A stretch of DNA of 64,000 nucleotides from assembly GCA_947044405.1 (NCBI GenBank), contig CAMRHE010000067.1:2425501-2489500 (forward strand). The letters run 5' to 3'. The translations under genes and the position numbers were made by a program. A model generated the notes under the pieces. That model was not told the DNA's origin. It saw only the letters and a program-made list of their open reading frames with translations, and searched no databases. The stretch comes from Leptodactylus fallax. Taxonomy: Eukaryota; Chordata; Amphibia; Anura; Leptodactylidae. This document shows, in pieces, positions 34,140 through 46,180 of the stretch (position 1 is its first letter; each line of letters starts with the position of its first letter).

Positions 34140-34572
34140 TGGGGCACGCCTTCAGTACCTGGAGCAAAAATCAGCAGCTGCTGAAACGGAAGCCGGCTGT
34201 AACTTCAGCCGGAGCTCCCAGAGAGAAGACAGGGAAGGTTTATTACCATCCCTGCCTTCCCGATCACTGTGTATACAGTGCTCAATGAGCACTGTAAACA
34301 GCGCTATGGGCGCCGCCATCTTGCGGCTCCTCTCTGACCCAGCGGTCGCGTGAGCCACCGGAATCAGAGTCTGTTAGAGCTGCTGGGTCCTACAGGACCC
34401 AGATCAACTCTATAAGTCCTATAGTTATGCACAGGAGGCTGTATTCCTCCTGCAACTGGGGCTAAATGTACCAGCCCCAGTTACAGGGGAAAAGCAGCCT
34501 CCCCCCCCAAAAAAAAAAAATCAGATGTCCCCAAAGGTCTATTATGACCTTATGGGGACACAATGTAAAAAA

Positions 34573-34604
<32 letters not shown>

Positions 34605-35051
34605 AGAAAGGTAAAAAAAAAATGAAAATAAAATAATAATAAAAAAAAAAAATATATATGCCAATAAAACACCCTTATTAAAGGTTATAGTCCCACCCCT
34701 GACGTCACCATACAAAATAAAAATTACTGTAACGGAGAGTAAAAACTATTTTATAAAGTTTTTTAGTACCACTTTGTGTTATTAAATAAAAAAAAAAAAT
34801 GAAAAGTGAAAAACAGACGTTTCCCTCCTCTTTTGTTTATATTTTCCCAGATATAAAAAAAATTAAAACACATGCAAAATAAAAACAACATAAAAATAAA
34901 GCTCTATGTGTGACCGAAAAAAGATGCAGAAATTAGTTGAATAACCCAAATGATAAAAATGTTACAGCCCTCCAAAACCGCGCATACAAAAAACTTGAAA
35001 ATGTGCCTGGTCTGGAAGGGGGGTAAAGCATCTGGTATGAAAGTGGTTAAC
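34140..35051 (-). repeat. Dispersed repeat family B (copy 2, most complete)
   Basis: It is inverted relative to 9201-9790 and ends AAAGTGGTTAACTAAA at TTAA (35047-35050). Shared phrases include CCCCAAAGGTCTATTATGAC and AGTTTTTTAGTACCACTTTG. It extends further than copy 1 into a G+C-rich segment (34150-34500) with CTGGGTCCTACAGGACCCAG, a perfect palindrome. There is no transposase. Confidence 0.7.
34567..34602. repeat. (AAAT)n microsatellite
   Basis: About nine AAAT units inside repeat family B. Confidence 0.85.
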
Positions 35052-36121
35052 TAAATTTGGAATCAGTTGTGTGTGGACATATCTGTGTCTAATATAGGTT
35101 TACATACTAGTGTAGATTAATATTAGTCGGATTAGTTAGAAATTGGACAGAAATATGTATTCAGTCAGTATTTTGCATCAGTATTTCTAAGCCAAACCCC
35201 TGAGCGTCTTCAAATCATGGAAGAAGTGCAAATCTTTTCATTATACTTTCTATATTCCACTCTTATTCTAGCATATCTTTTTCCCACAAAGTGGACAACA
35301 ATCCCCGCAGACAAAAGCCCTATTGACATGCTTCAAAAGGAGGATTGTCATTGTACAGTATGATTCTGCACTCCGAAATCCTTATCAAATGCAATAACGG
35401 GCTCTTACTTTAAATTCAATTTTTTTTATCGAAATCCCTTTTTTTCACTTTGCGTCTCATTACTTTTACAAGACATCATCCAAATGTGCGGTTTAACAGC
35501 TCTTAATTGAATTTCCTACTTTGGCTCTCATCTGCTTTAATCTCTTTAACCAAGTTATCAAGTCTAGTTTTGTGTTCATTATTTATTTATTTTCTTTCTT
35601 TTTTTTTTTTTTAATAATTCACCCGAAGTCTCTACAAATTGTATTAATACGGAGTTGTACTTTTATTTAATTGCTTTTTGTTCAGGTGCGGTCTCTATGG
35701 AGCTGGGGGTTATTTGGACATGCTGGTTTTAATTTACTAGGCACACGATTGCCAGCAATGTACATGGGGAAATTACGCTAGACGTATTTATTTGGAAAAT
35801 TATATTTTACTATCATAACTTCAACCTGATAACAAATCTCTTAAGACTATGATAGTCACATAAGATCTCTTCTCTGTTTTAGCTAAAATAAAGATGCTCA
35901 GTTAAAGCGGAGATATAGAGGAATCCCACTGTTATACTTTGATGTCTGCCTAGAGTAAGCCGGCTTGATGTTTACTTCGGAGGAAAAACATGCTTTACAT
36001 CCCCCTGCAAATCAATACACTGTAGGAGCCTGGAAAAAAATCACTATGCTACATAAAAAGGTCACATATAACTAAAATGCAAATGCACTCCCCCACATTT
36101 CTATAGCTTTTTTTTTTTTAT
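35052..36121. other. Unassigned A+T-rich DNA, no gene seen
   Basis: No repeat character recognised. It is a candidate for conserved non-coding DNA. Confidence 0.4.
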
Positions 36122-36263
36122 TAGGCTAGGTTCATACTTTGTGTTTCAGTACGGTTTACAAGCTTTGTTTTTATGCAGCATGAAAACACCTGCATCAAGA
36201 TGTTAGATAAATGTCATTGAGATTTGTAAGAGCAAGAAACTGCAAAGTCTAAACCCAGCCTTA
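36122..36263. mobile_element. Short MITE
   Basis: TAGGCTAGGTTCATACTTTG at the left is answered by CAAAGTCTAAACCCAGCCTTA-like sequence at the right, giving an imperfect inverted repeat of about 20 bases around 100 bp. Confidence 0.6.
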
Positions 36264-36507
36264 GGCTTAGTTACATGCACAAACAGATGTAGCAGAGTTA
36301 GGCTACAGTCAGATCATGTATATACATCCAATTGGATGGCCATTCATTTACATAGATGTTAAAAAATTGGATCTGTTTCTGTCTGTTTTTTAAGACAGAA
36401 AAGTATGGTATGCTACGTTTTTGTTTTCTTAAAAAAAAAAAAAGGACAGAAAAGTTTAAATGGATGTGCTAAACGGATGTAAAAAATGTGATGTGAATAG
36501 AGCCTTA
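36264..36507. other. Probable non-autonomous element
   Basis: GGCTACAGTCAGATCATG near the left and GTGATGTGAATAGAGCCTTA at the right are weakly inverse, and the centre holds paired GACAGAAAAGT phrases. Its limits are uncertain. Confidence 0.4.
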
Positions 36508-36758
36508 GTTTAAGGCCCCACATAGAGAGCCACAGCTGTAAAACGCATTTCTGTACGTATAATTGACATGCTGCGATTTACAAAAATGCACTGGTTTTTG
36601 AAATCATATCATTTCCACTGTGGATTTTTTTCTGCAATGTATGGATGGGATTAGTCAGAATCCCATCTACTTTGCAGGTACTGTAATACACAGTGTTTTT
36701 TGCCACAGCGTTTCCACCGTGGTCAAAACGCTGTGTATTCGCAACGTGGGGTCCCGGT
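36508..36758. mobile_element. MITE family A copy (diverged)
   Basis: Left TTTAAGGCCCCACATAG, right GCAACGTGGGGTCCCGGTC followed by TTAA. Interior phrase ATAATTGACATGCTGCGATT as in other family A copies. Confidence 0.65.
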
Positions 36759-36910
36759 CTTAATCAGACTTTCTGCAGTGGGATAAATTGCTGCATGGTG
36801 ATGTCTTGTGACAGGAGACAACAAAAGCCATTTTTCAATGACTCTTCATTGACTTATGTTATAAAACATCACACTGCAGCAATTTATCCTGCTGCAGAAA
36901 GTCGGCTTAA
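36759..36910. mobile_element. Foldback element with TTAA borders
   Basis: CAGACTTTCTGCAGTGGGAT and AAATTGCTGCATGGTGATG are inverted at the right as CATCACACTGCAGCAATTTA and TCCTGCTGCAGAAAGTCGG. TTAA lies at both edges. A relative lies at 50640-50785. Confidence 0.7.
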
Positions 36911-36953
36911 CTCTGCTACATCTGTACATGTAGTCTCCCCTAGAATACACACA

Positions 36954-37378
36954 TAAGGGTGGGTTCACACCTGCGCTTGAGTCCGTCCGCTGCAAATCCG
37001 AGTGAAAATCTCAGGGAACAGGATTGGCATCGGATACCGACAGGTTAGCGACGCATTGGTTAAAAACCAATTCATTTGAATGGGTTTTTAAAGCAATGTG
37101 TGGGTGTGCGCTTACACCCTCTGCGCTGCGAATCCTTTTTTTTTTTGTCGGAAACAAAGTTGGACATGCAGGACTTCGTGTCCGACGAAAAAAAACCGCT
37201 TCTCAGCGCAGAGGGTGTAAGCGCACACCCGCGCATTGCTTTAAAAACCCATTCAAATGAATGGGTTTTTAACCAATGCGTCGCTAACCTGTAGCTATCC
37301 GATGCCTATCCTGTTTCCCGAGATTTTCACTCGGATTGGCAGCAGACGGACTCAAGCGCAGGTGTGAACCCACCCTTA
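36954..37378. mobile_element. 425-bp near-perfect foldback element
   Basis: TAAGGGTGGGTTCACACCTG is mirrored at the right end, and nearly the whole element pairs with itself: arms of about 195-200 bp around a spacer near 37150-37190. The right arm and the inverted left arm differ at roughly a dozen positions by eye. Open frames in opposite directions (37024-37260) reflect the palindrome. No target duplication longer than TAA could be fixed. Confidence 0.85.
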
Positions 37379-38217
37379 GTTGAATGTGCAGGGCAGAATA
37401 TCCAGAGCTGAAAATCTCTCTATACAGTATGCTTCAGTCTCTCATGTCAGTCCAGTAGTGTGTGTCATCTAATGTCCAGACACTGTCTTTATAGTCACCC
37501 CCTCATATCAGAGGTTGACTTTATGGGAAAAATCCTTTTAGCCAAACATCGCCTTCAGATGTAGGCGAAAAACTTGGAAGGAAACTATTGTAGCTTTACA
37601 CAGAATTGTGCCCTAGTCACTATGTATAGATGGATATTGTAGCTTTACACAGACACAATGTAAGAATTGTGCCCAAGACACTATGTATAGATGAATTTTT
37701 AGTAAATAAAGACATTCAGTACATAGTGTTTGTACAAATTCTACACCTCATAGGACAGTAAGAAGAGAATAGCTAATTTTATTAATCACATAAAACTCTG
37801 TGACTCTCTGTTCTTGCATAAAGTACATTTGGGATAGGAGACCTTTTGATTCTTGTAATGACTCACATGTTATTGGCTGAACTATATCTTTTACTGTTTT
37901 GTCAAATTGGATTTAACTCGTAACTTTTACAACGTTAAATTGACAATAATTATATTACAGATTCCTATAATTACTATTTAAATGAATTCATGGCCACAAA
38001 GCGTTCAGATGAACTTATTGCTGAAACTAATGTTAAAATCTCATCATGGTGCACAAGCTTGATTTTAACAGCATTAAATTCATTTGCAAAATCATGTTTA
38101 ATAAATTGAAATTGGGCAAATATTGTACGTGTGATTTGTTAGCACCAATGGGACGTGCTGCACTAACAATACAATTGCTAGAAACCTTTCCTTCTATTCT
38201 TCTGCCATCTAATATAT
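37379..38217. other. Unassigned, with one short tandem duplication
   Basis: ATTGTAGCTTTACACAG occurs twice (about 37588 and 37639), each followed by an ATTGTGCCC... CACTATGTATAGATG phrase, so a unit of about 55 bp is duplicated. No gene. Confidence 0.45.
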
Positions 38218-38218
38218 A

Positions 38219-39044
<826 letters not shown>

Positions 39045-39046
39045 TT

Positions 39047-39407
39047 CAAAACTCTACACACCTTCACTGGTGCTCTCCCCAAGGAGAGAGATTCCCTTCC
39101 CTGAGCCACTCATTGCCTCCCGCAAAGCCAATTCACTCTGCTCTGCACTGATGAGGGACAAAAATCCCGAAACAGCGCTGTATGCAGATGAGTGAAATAG
39201 GCTTGGCTAAAATTCCTTTTGCTGTCTCAAGACTCAGTGGGTCAAAAGCATATTGAGGATCTGTTACATCCAACAGAGGGCGCATGAGCTTCCCAGTTCC
39301 TTTTCCCATAATGCCTTGTGATATGTAGATGCTTAGTAGAGTGCAAAAGACATTTCAAAACTCTACACACCTTCACTGGTGCTCTCCACAAGGAGAGAGA
39401 TTCCCTT
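39047..39407 (+). repeat. 309-bp-period repeat carrying a hammerhead ribozyme
   Basis: A 52-bp segment (CAAAACTCTACACACCTTCA onward, 39047-39098) recurs at 39356-39407 with one or two differences, so one full 309-bp unit and the start of a second are present. The hammerhead lies 44 bp after the first segment. The length and content recall amphibian hammerhead satellites such as newt satellite 2 (about 330 bp), as known from the literature; relationship is an inference. Confidence 0.7.
39142..39188 (+). ncRNA. Hammerhead ribozyme, core complete
   Basis: All conserved core positions are present. Stem I is TCTGCA (39142-39147) with TGCAGA (39183-39188), six perfect pairs. The CTGATGA core is 39148-39154. 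Stem II is GGGA/TCCC (39155-39158, 39165-39168) with loop CAAAAA. GAAA is 39169-39172. Stem III is the self-complementary CAGCGCTG (39173-39180), then T39181 and A39182. Cleavage would fall after A39182. Such a short palindromic stem III is known from retroelement and newt hammerheads that work as dimers. Only transcripts of the plus strand would cleave. Confidence 0.82.
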
Positions 39408-39927
39408 TCATTCTTTATGACATTCATTCTGCCTTTACTTTGACATACCAGATTTAGGGTATGTTCACACAGAATTTTTTGCAGGCTGATTTTGAGGAAG
39501 AATCTGCCTCAAAAAACACCTCCCATTCATTTCAATGGGAGTCAGTAGCATGACCTATCTTCAGGCGAATTCCGCTTTGAAAAACTCATTGAAATCAACA
39601 GAAGGCGGAAAAAAAGTGGTGCATTTTTTTGTGATGGTTTTTGCTAAAATCTCATCAAAAACCATGAGAGTTTTTTAAAGGAAAGTTTCCAGGTCCATAC
39701 AGTCTGCTGGAGCAAAAAAACTGCAGCAAAAACTGCGATGAAAACTGCAACAAAAACCGCATTATGAAAAAAGTGTCAAAAAAACCATTTCCTAATTCCT
39801 GAAGCAGATTTTTTTCAGCTTGCAAAAAACTCCATATACAAAACTCCTTATATAGTTTTTTGTAGTTTATGTATAGTTCTACAACTTTTAAAAACAATAT
39901 AGTTTAAACAATCCGTGTTTAGTTCTT
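39408..39927. mobile_element. MITE fragment and A-rich decayed repeat
   Basis: 39456-39620 starts GGGTATGTTCACACAGAA and holds CTCCCATTCATTTCAATGGG, matching 19893-20060. 39700-39790 has repeated AAAAACTGCGATGAAAACTG-type phrases related to the palindromic MITEs at 18.6 and 21.5 kb. Confidence 0.5.
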
Positions 39928-40134
39928 CATGATGTTTGGAACAACCTCCCTGCTGAGTTCTTTCAAACACTGTCCACCTAGAAGAATTGATGCTGTTTTG
40001 AAGGTCACACCAAATATTGATGGGATTTAGATTTATCTTTAGTTTATTCAGTTAATTTTGTTAATTGATAAAAATAAAGTATTTACACTTTTATTTTTGG
40101 AAGTATTCTTGACTAAAACTTTTTCACTTTACTG
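39928..40134 (+). pseudogene. 3' end of a further Tc1-like element
   Basis: The frame readable in pieces is WNNLPAEFF..., then after stops GHTKY, the C-terminus of another Tc1 transposase. It continues through TTGATAAAAATAAAGTATTT to TTTCACTTTACTG next to TA (40135-40136). Everything upstream is missing. Confidence 0.6.
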
Positions 40135-40272
40135 TACATGTATATCAGATGTTGGTGGGAAGTTAAATCCTAGCTCTTTCAATGCTTAGGAGTCCAGTCT
40201 CACAAAATTATGCAGTATATTCATCTACTGAACTCTTCTTGCTCTGTACTATGCTCGCTACAGATACAACAT

Positions 40273-40298
40273 ACACACACACACACACACACACACAC
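40273..40298. repeat. (AC)n microsatellite
   Basis: Thirteen AC units. Confidence 0.95.
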
Positions 40299-41026
40299 TA
40301 TGGCAGATTTCCTATGAAGCTCTTGGATCCCAATACAAAATGTACAGCAGGCCCCCTACCTACCATATATAATTCCAGTATTTTCTTATGTGCCTCCTCA
40401 TTACCAAAGCCCAGGTATGCCTTCTACCTCTGCACCCCATATAGGTACTCTTCTGATTTATGGCATACCCATTGTACATCTAAGTGTGATATCTAAGTGT
40501 GTTGGTGCGCATGACAGCAAACAGCAACTGAGACAGCAAAATCTCTTTCCTTCTCCCTCCGCCCAATTATCTGCGGAGATCCAAGATAGTTATGGGTTAA
40601 TATCTAATATCCTTGGAGGTCCAGGTTGATTTACTGATTAACACTTAATATGGTATAAAATATTATTAGTTTATTGTTACATGGTTTAGGGTAATTGGGT
40701 TATTGGTAATGTTCTATGACATGAAATATTGTAGTACTTTTCATTTAATGTATCTGAAGAGTTCCAGAATTCTTATAGGGGTTAGAACTGACTTTTTCTA
40801 ATACAGAGTTCGAAATCTCCTACTACTCTCTGCACAGTCATAAAAATGTAAAATAAGATAGTTCTGTATCTCTTCCACTGCCAGAACATACAGATTTATT
40901 TAGATACCATTAAACTTAATACATTTTATGCAATGATCAACAGGAATAATGTTGCTCAGTGTTGGAATTACAAATGGAACTTTACTGTTATACTGTTAAA
41001 TCCCCCTCTGAATGCTAAGTGTTAAC
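40299..41026. other. Unassigned, no gene seen
   Basis: Nothing recognised. Confidence 0.4.
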
Positions 41027-41290
41027 TAAAAGGGGTTTTTCGGGCCTCCTAGAGTTTTTATACTTATGATCCACAGACTAGGTCCTCAGTATCTGAATGG
41101 TGGGGGTCTGACACCTGATCCAGCACAGGAAACTATACAGATGGATGGAGCACAGAGCTGCAGCCCCATCCACTGCATAGTGGTGGCATCAGGTTACTGC
41201 GGCTCTAGTCCAGATCAGTTGATCCATACAGGTTCTGGGTATCAGACCTCGACTCAACCATACTAATGAGCCATCCTGTGGATTGTTCTG
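41027..41290. mobile_element. Short dispersed element
   Basis: AAAGGGGTTTTTCGGGCCTC at the left, GGTGGGGGTCTGACACCTGA and GCCATCCTGTGGATTGTTCT inside. The style matches the element at 4395-4770. Non-coding. Confidence 0.45.
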
Positions 41291-42544
41291 CAGTATGATC
41301 TTTCTATCTATAGTATTATGTACTTTAATTGATGTGTTGATGTAGGCATATGTGTATGTAAATTATTAGAAAATCACTGTGACAAACAATGTTTTATAAT
41401 TTTTATAGTCTTTTTTTTTTTTTCTGCTGTCAATTCCTCATGTGATCTATTACCCAAGTGCATTATATCGCCGTCTCACTGATGAAGTATAGGAGAAAGT
41501 TGTAATCAAGATGCCATTGCTTTGACGATTTGTTACTCTAATATATCAGTGAGGAGACAGCTAGAGGGGACTATGATCTACTAAAAGCACATAACAAGAG
41601 AGGCATATAAATATAGTTTATATCCCTCTTGTTGTTTTTACCAGTAAGATATACTGATATGATTTACAGCCAAGAGAGAGAATAAAAGACAGAGTTCATA
41701 ATAATCTCTGCACATTTGCTTGCCGAGCCTTTCTCCTTAGATTAATTTCTCCTACATCAAGGTTTTTTTTTATTCACATTCTATGTCCTTTTCTTGTTTA
41801 CTTGAGTGGAAAAACTGGTCTGGGAAGAAAAGTCCTAGCAGAGATCATAAACTGCTCAATCATGGTTGAAATCACTTATCGTGCACATTCAATCCCCCAT
41901 GATCTCTCTATCTAACAGGAAAATATTCTATACATAGTGAACAAATTTGTCTGAAATTAATGTTAAAGCTAATTTTTTTTTATTCCAGGTGTATTTTAGA
42001 ATAAGTCCTTGGGTGTATTTGACTTATAACAATATTTATGACCACAATGTCACCCATGTGGCATATTTTTCAGTAGTATCCCCCCTCTGCAAGCTCCATT
42101 TGTAATTGTTACCTTTTCAAGAGATCACCTCCACAAAAGGGGCCGACACTACCAGCTGTGATGTCTCCCAGAGAGAGAGAACTGCACCCAGTTCCCCAGT
42201 CCCCAAGTCTGTGCCTGTTTCTAATGCACTAGCAGAGGTTGTGATCTATTTCATGGTATCTCCCAGCTGCAGTGTCATAGTGGAACACTAGTAAAGAGTT
42301 AACAATTGTTTAAAAATAAATTTTCAATTTCTCATATGTTTTATGCTGATTTTTGGTTTATACTTGATGTACCTGTATGTAGGACTATACCAGTAATGCT
42401 TGAGGGGAGAAAGGTAGATAGTATATCATTTCAACCTGGTATCATCCTAGTGAGTAGTCAGAGACAGTCTAGTCTTCTCCCTCATAGAGAGAGGAGAGAT
42501 TAATTGAAGTATATAGGTTAGGCTAACCCAGTCCTGTCAGCTCA
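41291..42544. other. Unassigned, no gene seen
   Basis: Two short open frames (42106-42291, 42306-42503) have no recognisable features. Confidence 0.4.
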
Positions 42545-42665
42545 AGTCACATGGACCCATTGTGATGTCAAAATGCCCTACAGTAAAGTCACAATTTCCA
42601 CTGTAAAGTCACAATCCCCCACTGTGATGTTGCAGTGCCCATTGTAATGTCAAAATTTCCCATTG
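42545..42665. repeat. CRE-like minisatellite, third locus
   Basis: Phrases CATTGTGATGTCAAAATGCC, CTGTAAAGTCACAATCCC and CCCATTGTAATGTCAAAATT recur every 20-30 bases. Related in wording to 1595-1800. Confidence 0.55.
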
Positions 42666-43209
42666 TCCATTGCTATTGTCTGTTACAAGATTTTAGCAAC
42701 GGACAATAGCAGAACTCGTCACAAATCCATTAAAATTTACATTCATTTCAATGGAATTTTATCTTGTGTCTGTTAGTGACTGTTAGTGTCCGTTTACACC
42801 AAATCTGTCACATGTCCGTTATTTTTCACGGAACAAAAAATCTGACATGCAGAACTTTTGTGTCCATGAATAAAAACGGTTTCATGATGGATGTCAAGCG
42901 TCCATTATTTAGTAACATTAAAGTCTATGGGTAATGGACAGGTGTCCGTTATACTGTTCGTTATTACTGTCGGGTTTTTTTTTTATGCGCAAGCTCAGAA
43001 AGCAGAAAGAAAAAGCTCCAAAAAAGGACAGTATAAAAATGGACACTAACTGATGCTAATGTGTCCATTTCTTTAACTGATCCATTAGATGAAACATTAA
43101 CATCAGTTAGTGTCTGTTAATGTCTGTTATGATAGGTGTCCATTTTTTTTTTTTTTTTTAAACGAACGCTATCATAGCATATATCCAACGGTAGTGTGAA
43201 CCCAACCTT
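42666..43209. mobile_element. Non-autonomous palindromic DNA element
   Basis: Several paired inverse phrases are present, such as TGTCCGTTA and TAACGGACA-like, GGACACTAACTGATG and CATCAGTTAGTGTC. The right end AGTGTGAACCCAACCTTA is like the foldback end at 37362-37378. There is no transposase. Confidence 0.55.
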
Positions 43210-45059
43210 AGTTGAAATTTCAGATTTTGTCTATAGAACATGACTTGAAAATATCAAAAGTAAAGTGATGGAGAAATATAAACTATCCACAGATACCATT
43301 TTGCCATAATTGTTCTATTACGTCCTCCTAATTCTTCACAACACTACAAGTATTGGCTTTTAATATGCTTAAAACCTCAACTTCTTTTTCTTCTTCAGGG
43401 TTTCCAGAACTTTTTAATATAGCCAAGGTTTCAGAATACGACCATTATTGAAAGCTGATGTTCATTATATGGTTCATTTAATGACATTTAATGCCTTACA
43501 CTGGAAAAGTTCATTATTAAGAAGTGTAGCACACAATGACAAATTAAACATTAAATTACATTACATTTTTTTTAATAATATCTATTGAGAAATATTCCGT
43601 GCAATCGGCTCCATTTTATTTAGGTTCAATAAAATTATATTGCATTTTTAAGTACAAGTGGGTACTACCGAATATTACATTTTTTTGTAATTAGTTGTAA
43701 AATATAGCCCAAGAAAGTCAGCTAAAATTCCGTATTTAATGCTAAGTCTTCAAACCACTGAAATGCAAATCCTAATGGGAGAATAACTCTTGTTTATTGT
43801 TTAATGGCGTTGACTTAATCTTAAACGTAGAAAGTCTTTTGGGAGATTCATTTCCCGACTTCTGAAAATAACATTGTACAAATGTCTGGTGTCCCTGTCT
43901 ATCCAGTCACTTTACTACACAAACCTCATGCATTTTGGATTTCAGCTAATTATTTTGGGTTTTTTATGGTACAAGTTTTAAAATTGCTAGAAAGGGAAGG
44001 AAATTCATTGTTATTTTCTGCTCCAGATGATTTATTAAATATTCATGTTCTGAATCTGTATCAAATATGAATCTGAGCAGGTTAGTAATTAACAAACCCT
44101 GTGAACAGAATATTAAGTCTGTGTGGTATCTATAGAACAGGACGGCCATAGCCCGTGGATGCAGAAAAACAGAATATGACAAGAACTGATATTGTGATAA
44201 CTGTATGAAATGTGCAAATTTGTCATTTTTTGCATTTGACACACTGGCCTGTGTAGTTTTACTAACTGGTATACAGATTTAGCTACTGGCCATGGATAAA
44301 ATGCTCATCTTTGAAGATGCAGCCAAGAACATTGTGGAAGGCACAAGGCATTCATCGCTTGGCATAAATATTAATTTCCCTTTTGAAATAATATGTAAAT
44401 CAACATTTCAAGGATTAATTGTCTATTAAAGAGGAGCTGTCAGCGCTCCTGACATGTCTGTTTTAGTAAATACTTGCATTCACCGTGAAATACCAATTAT
44501 GCATTATTTCATAGAACTCTATGTTGTGCTTTTCCTCTGTTATTCCTCCTGCAATTGTAATATTCTATTGACATCTGGGTATTACTATTATTCTTGTTAA
44601 AAGAATGGGATGAGGTGTAGTTCAAAGCTATCAGCACTTATTTGACAATATTAGCGTTTGTAGAGACACACCACAAGGGGAACGGTTACCCCCAGATATT
44701 GATATGATCATACAATTCCAGGAGGAGTAACAGAGGAATAGCACAATGCAGAATCAGTGATGTATTTGTGCATACATCATTGGATGTGCTGATATAGAGA
44801 TACTCTAAAGTATATACATGTTTGGCTGAAACTAAAAATTAACAATTCAGATGTGACATCCTAAATTTAATTTAGTCTCTTTTACTTATAAAGTTTTTGA
44901 TATGTTTTAATATTTTTTTTTTTTTTTTTGGTGGCAAAAGTAACCACAGGAAGTGCAGCCACATTATCTGTCACTAGAGATGAGCGACTTCACCAGTTCA
45001 GATCAAAAGTGTGGTCCGAACCTGTTCATTCTGAGTCAGAAGTGTATGACTCTCTGAGG
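43210..45059. other. Unassigned A+T-rich DNA, no gene seen
   Basis: No repeat ends or coding features recognised. 43550-44100 looks single-copy and is a candidate for conserved non-coding sequence. A T-run lies near 44910. Confidence 0.4.
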
Positions 45060-45720
45060 GGTTCCTAGGACTCTATTTAACCTCTTTCTATCTCTTTAAG
45101 GACTAGGCCAATTTAAATTTTTTAGTTTTTCACATTCTAAGAGCCATAATTTCTTTATTTTATGGTTCACAGAGTCACATGCCAGCTTATTTTTTGCAAG
45201 ACCATCTGAACTTTATAATGGCATCATTTAATATTGTGCACAATATACTTGGAAGCTGGGAAAATATTCATATTGAGGCGGAAGCGGAAGAAAAACACAG
45301 TTTCGCCAATTTCTTAAGGGTTTTGTTTTAATAGCATCTACTGTGTGGTAAAAAAATGACACATTACCTTATTCTGCGGGTCAGTATGTTCATAGCAATA
45401 CCAAATTTATATAGTATTATTCATGTTTTAATACCTTTTACTTTTTTTTCTAATTTACATTTTTTGCATCATCATATTCTGACACCCCTAACTTTTTCCT
45501 ATTTTTTTCTGTATGGAGCTGGGTAAGGTGTCTTTAATGTAGTTTTGATTGGTATCAATTTAAGGAATGTCTGAAGCAAAGCTGTGAAAAAAGTTGATTT
45601 GGCCATATTATTTTTTTCCTGCTATGGTGTTCACTGTATGGAATAAATATACACCATACTAGTGTAATGTAATTAACTTCTCTGTCACTTGATTTTTTTT
45701 GCCTTTTTTGAAAAAAATAG
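45060..45720. repeat. Diverged A+T-rich dispersed repeat (longest copy)
   Basis: TAAGGACTAGGCCAATTTAA, CAAGACCATCTGAACTTTAT, ATTGTGCACAATATACTTGG and GGTAAGGTGTCTTTAATGT occur in an order also seen in pieces at 17905-18180 and 18865-19060. Confidence 0.55.
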
Positions 45721-45739
45721 CCAAATTATACTAGCAAAA

Positions 45740-46095
45740 GAGTGTGCATTTGTTGTGAATAAATTGTCTGTTCTTGGTCTCTGACACAGACAATACAGAC
45801 TTGGATTTGGATTTGACTCTCAGTTTTGACGTCAGTTTTAGAGGAGAAGGCAATACCGTAGTCAGGAGGAAGCCAGGGGTCGATACACAAGATGAATGTC
45901 AGTTTTAGTAACAGAGCAGGAGCAGCTAAATTACAGGCTAAGAGTACAATAACCTCACAAAACAGGAAGTGCAAGGCCGGGTTTAAATAGGAAGTTCAAT
46001 CAAGGAACAGGGTGGAGCAAACCAGAGAGGCGGGAACTGAAACTAGAGATACTGGGAACCATGCTTTAGATCAGCACAGGAGCTGTCCAGGAGGC
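45740..46095 (-). repeat. Possible LTR-like repeat
   Basis: Phrases such as GAAGCCAGGGGTCGATACAC and CAAGGCCGGGTTTAAATAGG are of a kind I associate with amphibian LTR repeats. Ends and target duplication are not visible. Confidence 0.3.
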
Positions 46096-46096
46096 T

Positions 46097-46180
46097 GAAT
46101 ACCTCAGTTGGAAGAGCTACATCCTGGGATACTAGAGTCCCTGGGTTCAAGTCCTAACGGAACGATTGATACAACCACTG
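46097..46180 (+). repeat. tRNA-derived SINE head
   Basis: CCTCAGTTGGAAGAGCTACA resembles a D-arm/A box and TGGGTTCAAGTCC a B box, with tRNA-like spacing of about 40 bases. The stems are not intact, so it is a SINE promoter relic and not a tRNA gene. Confidence 0.5.

Noticed and set aside
36693..37294. Several overlapping frames as small genes
   Set aside because: They lie in foldback elements, where palindromes create opposing open frames.
41476..41510. A further hammerhead (CACTGATGAAGTATAGGAG)
   Set aside because: After CTGATGA there is no GAAA at a usable distance with a paired stem II, and no stem III or stem I.
46097..46180. A functional tRNA gene
   Set aside because: A- and B-box-like phrases are present, but the acceptor and anticodon stems do not pair. 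A SINE relic is the better reading.
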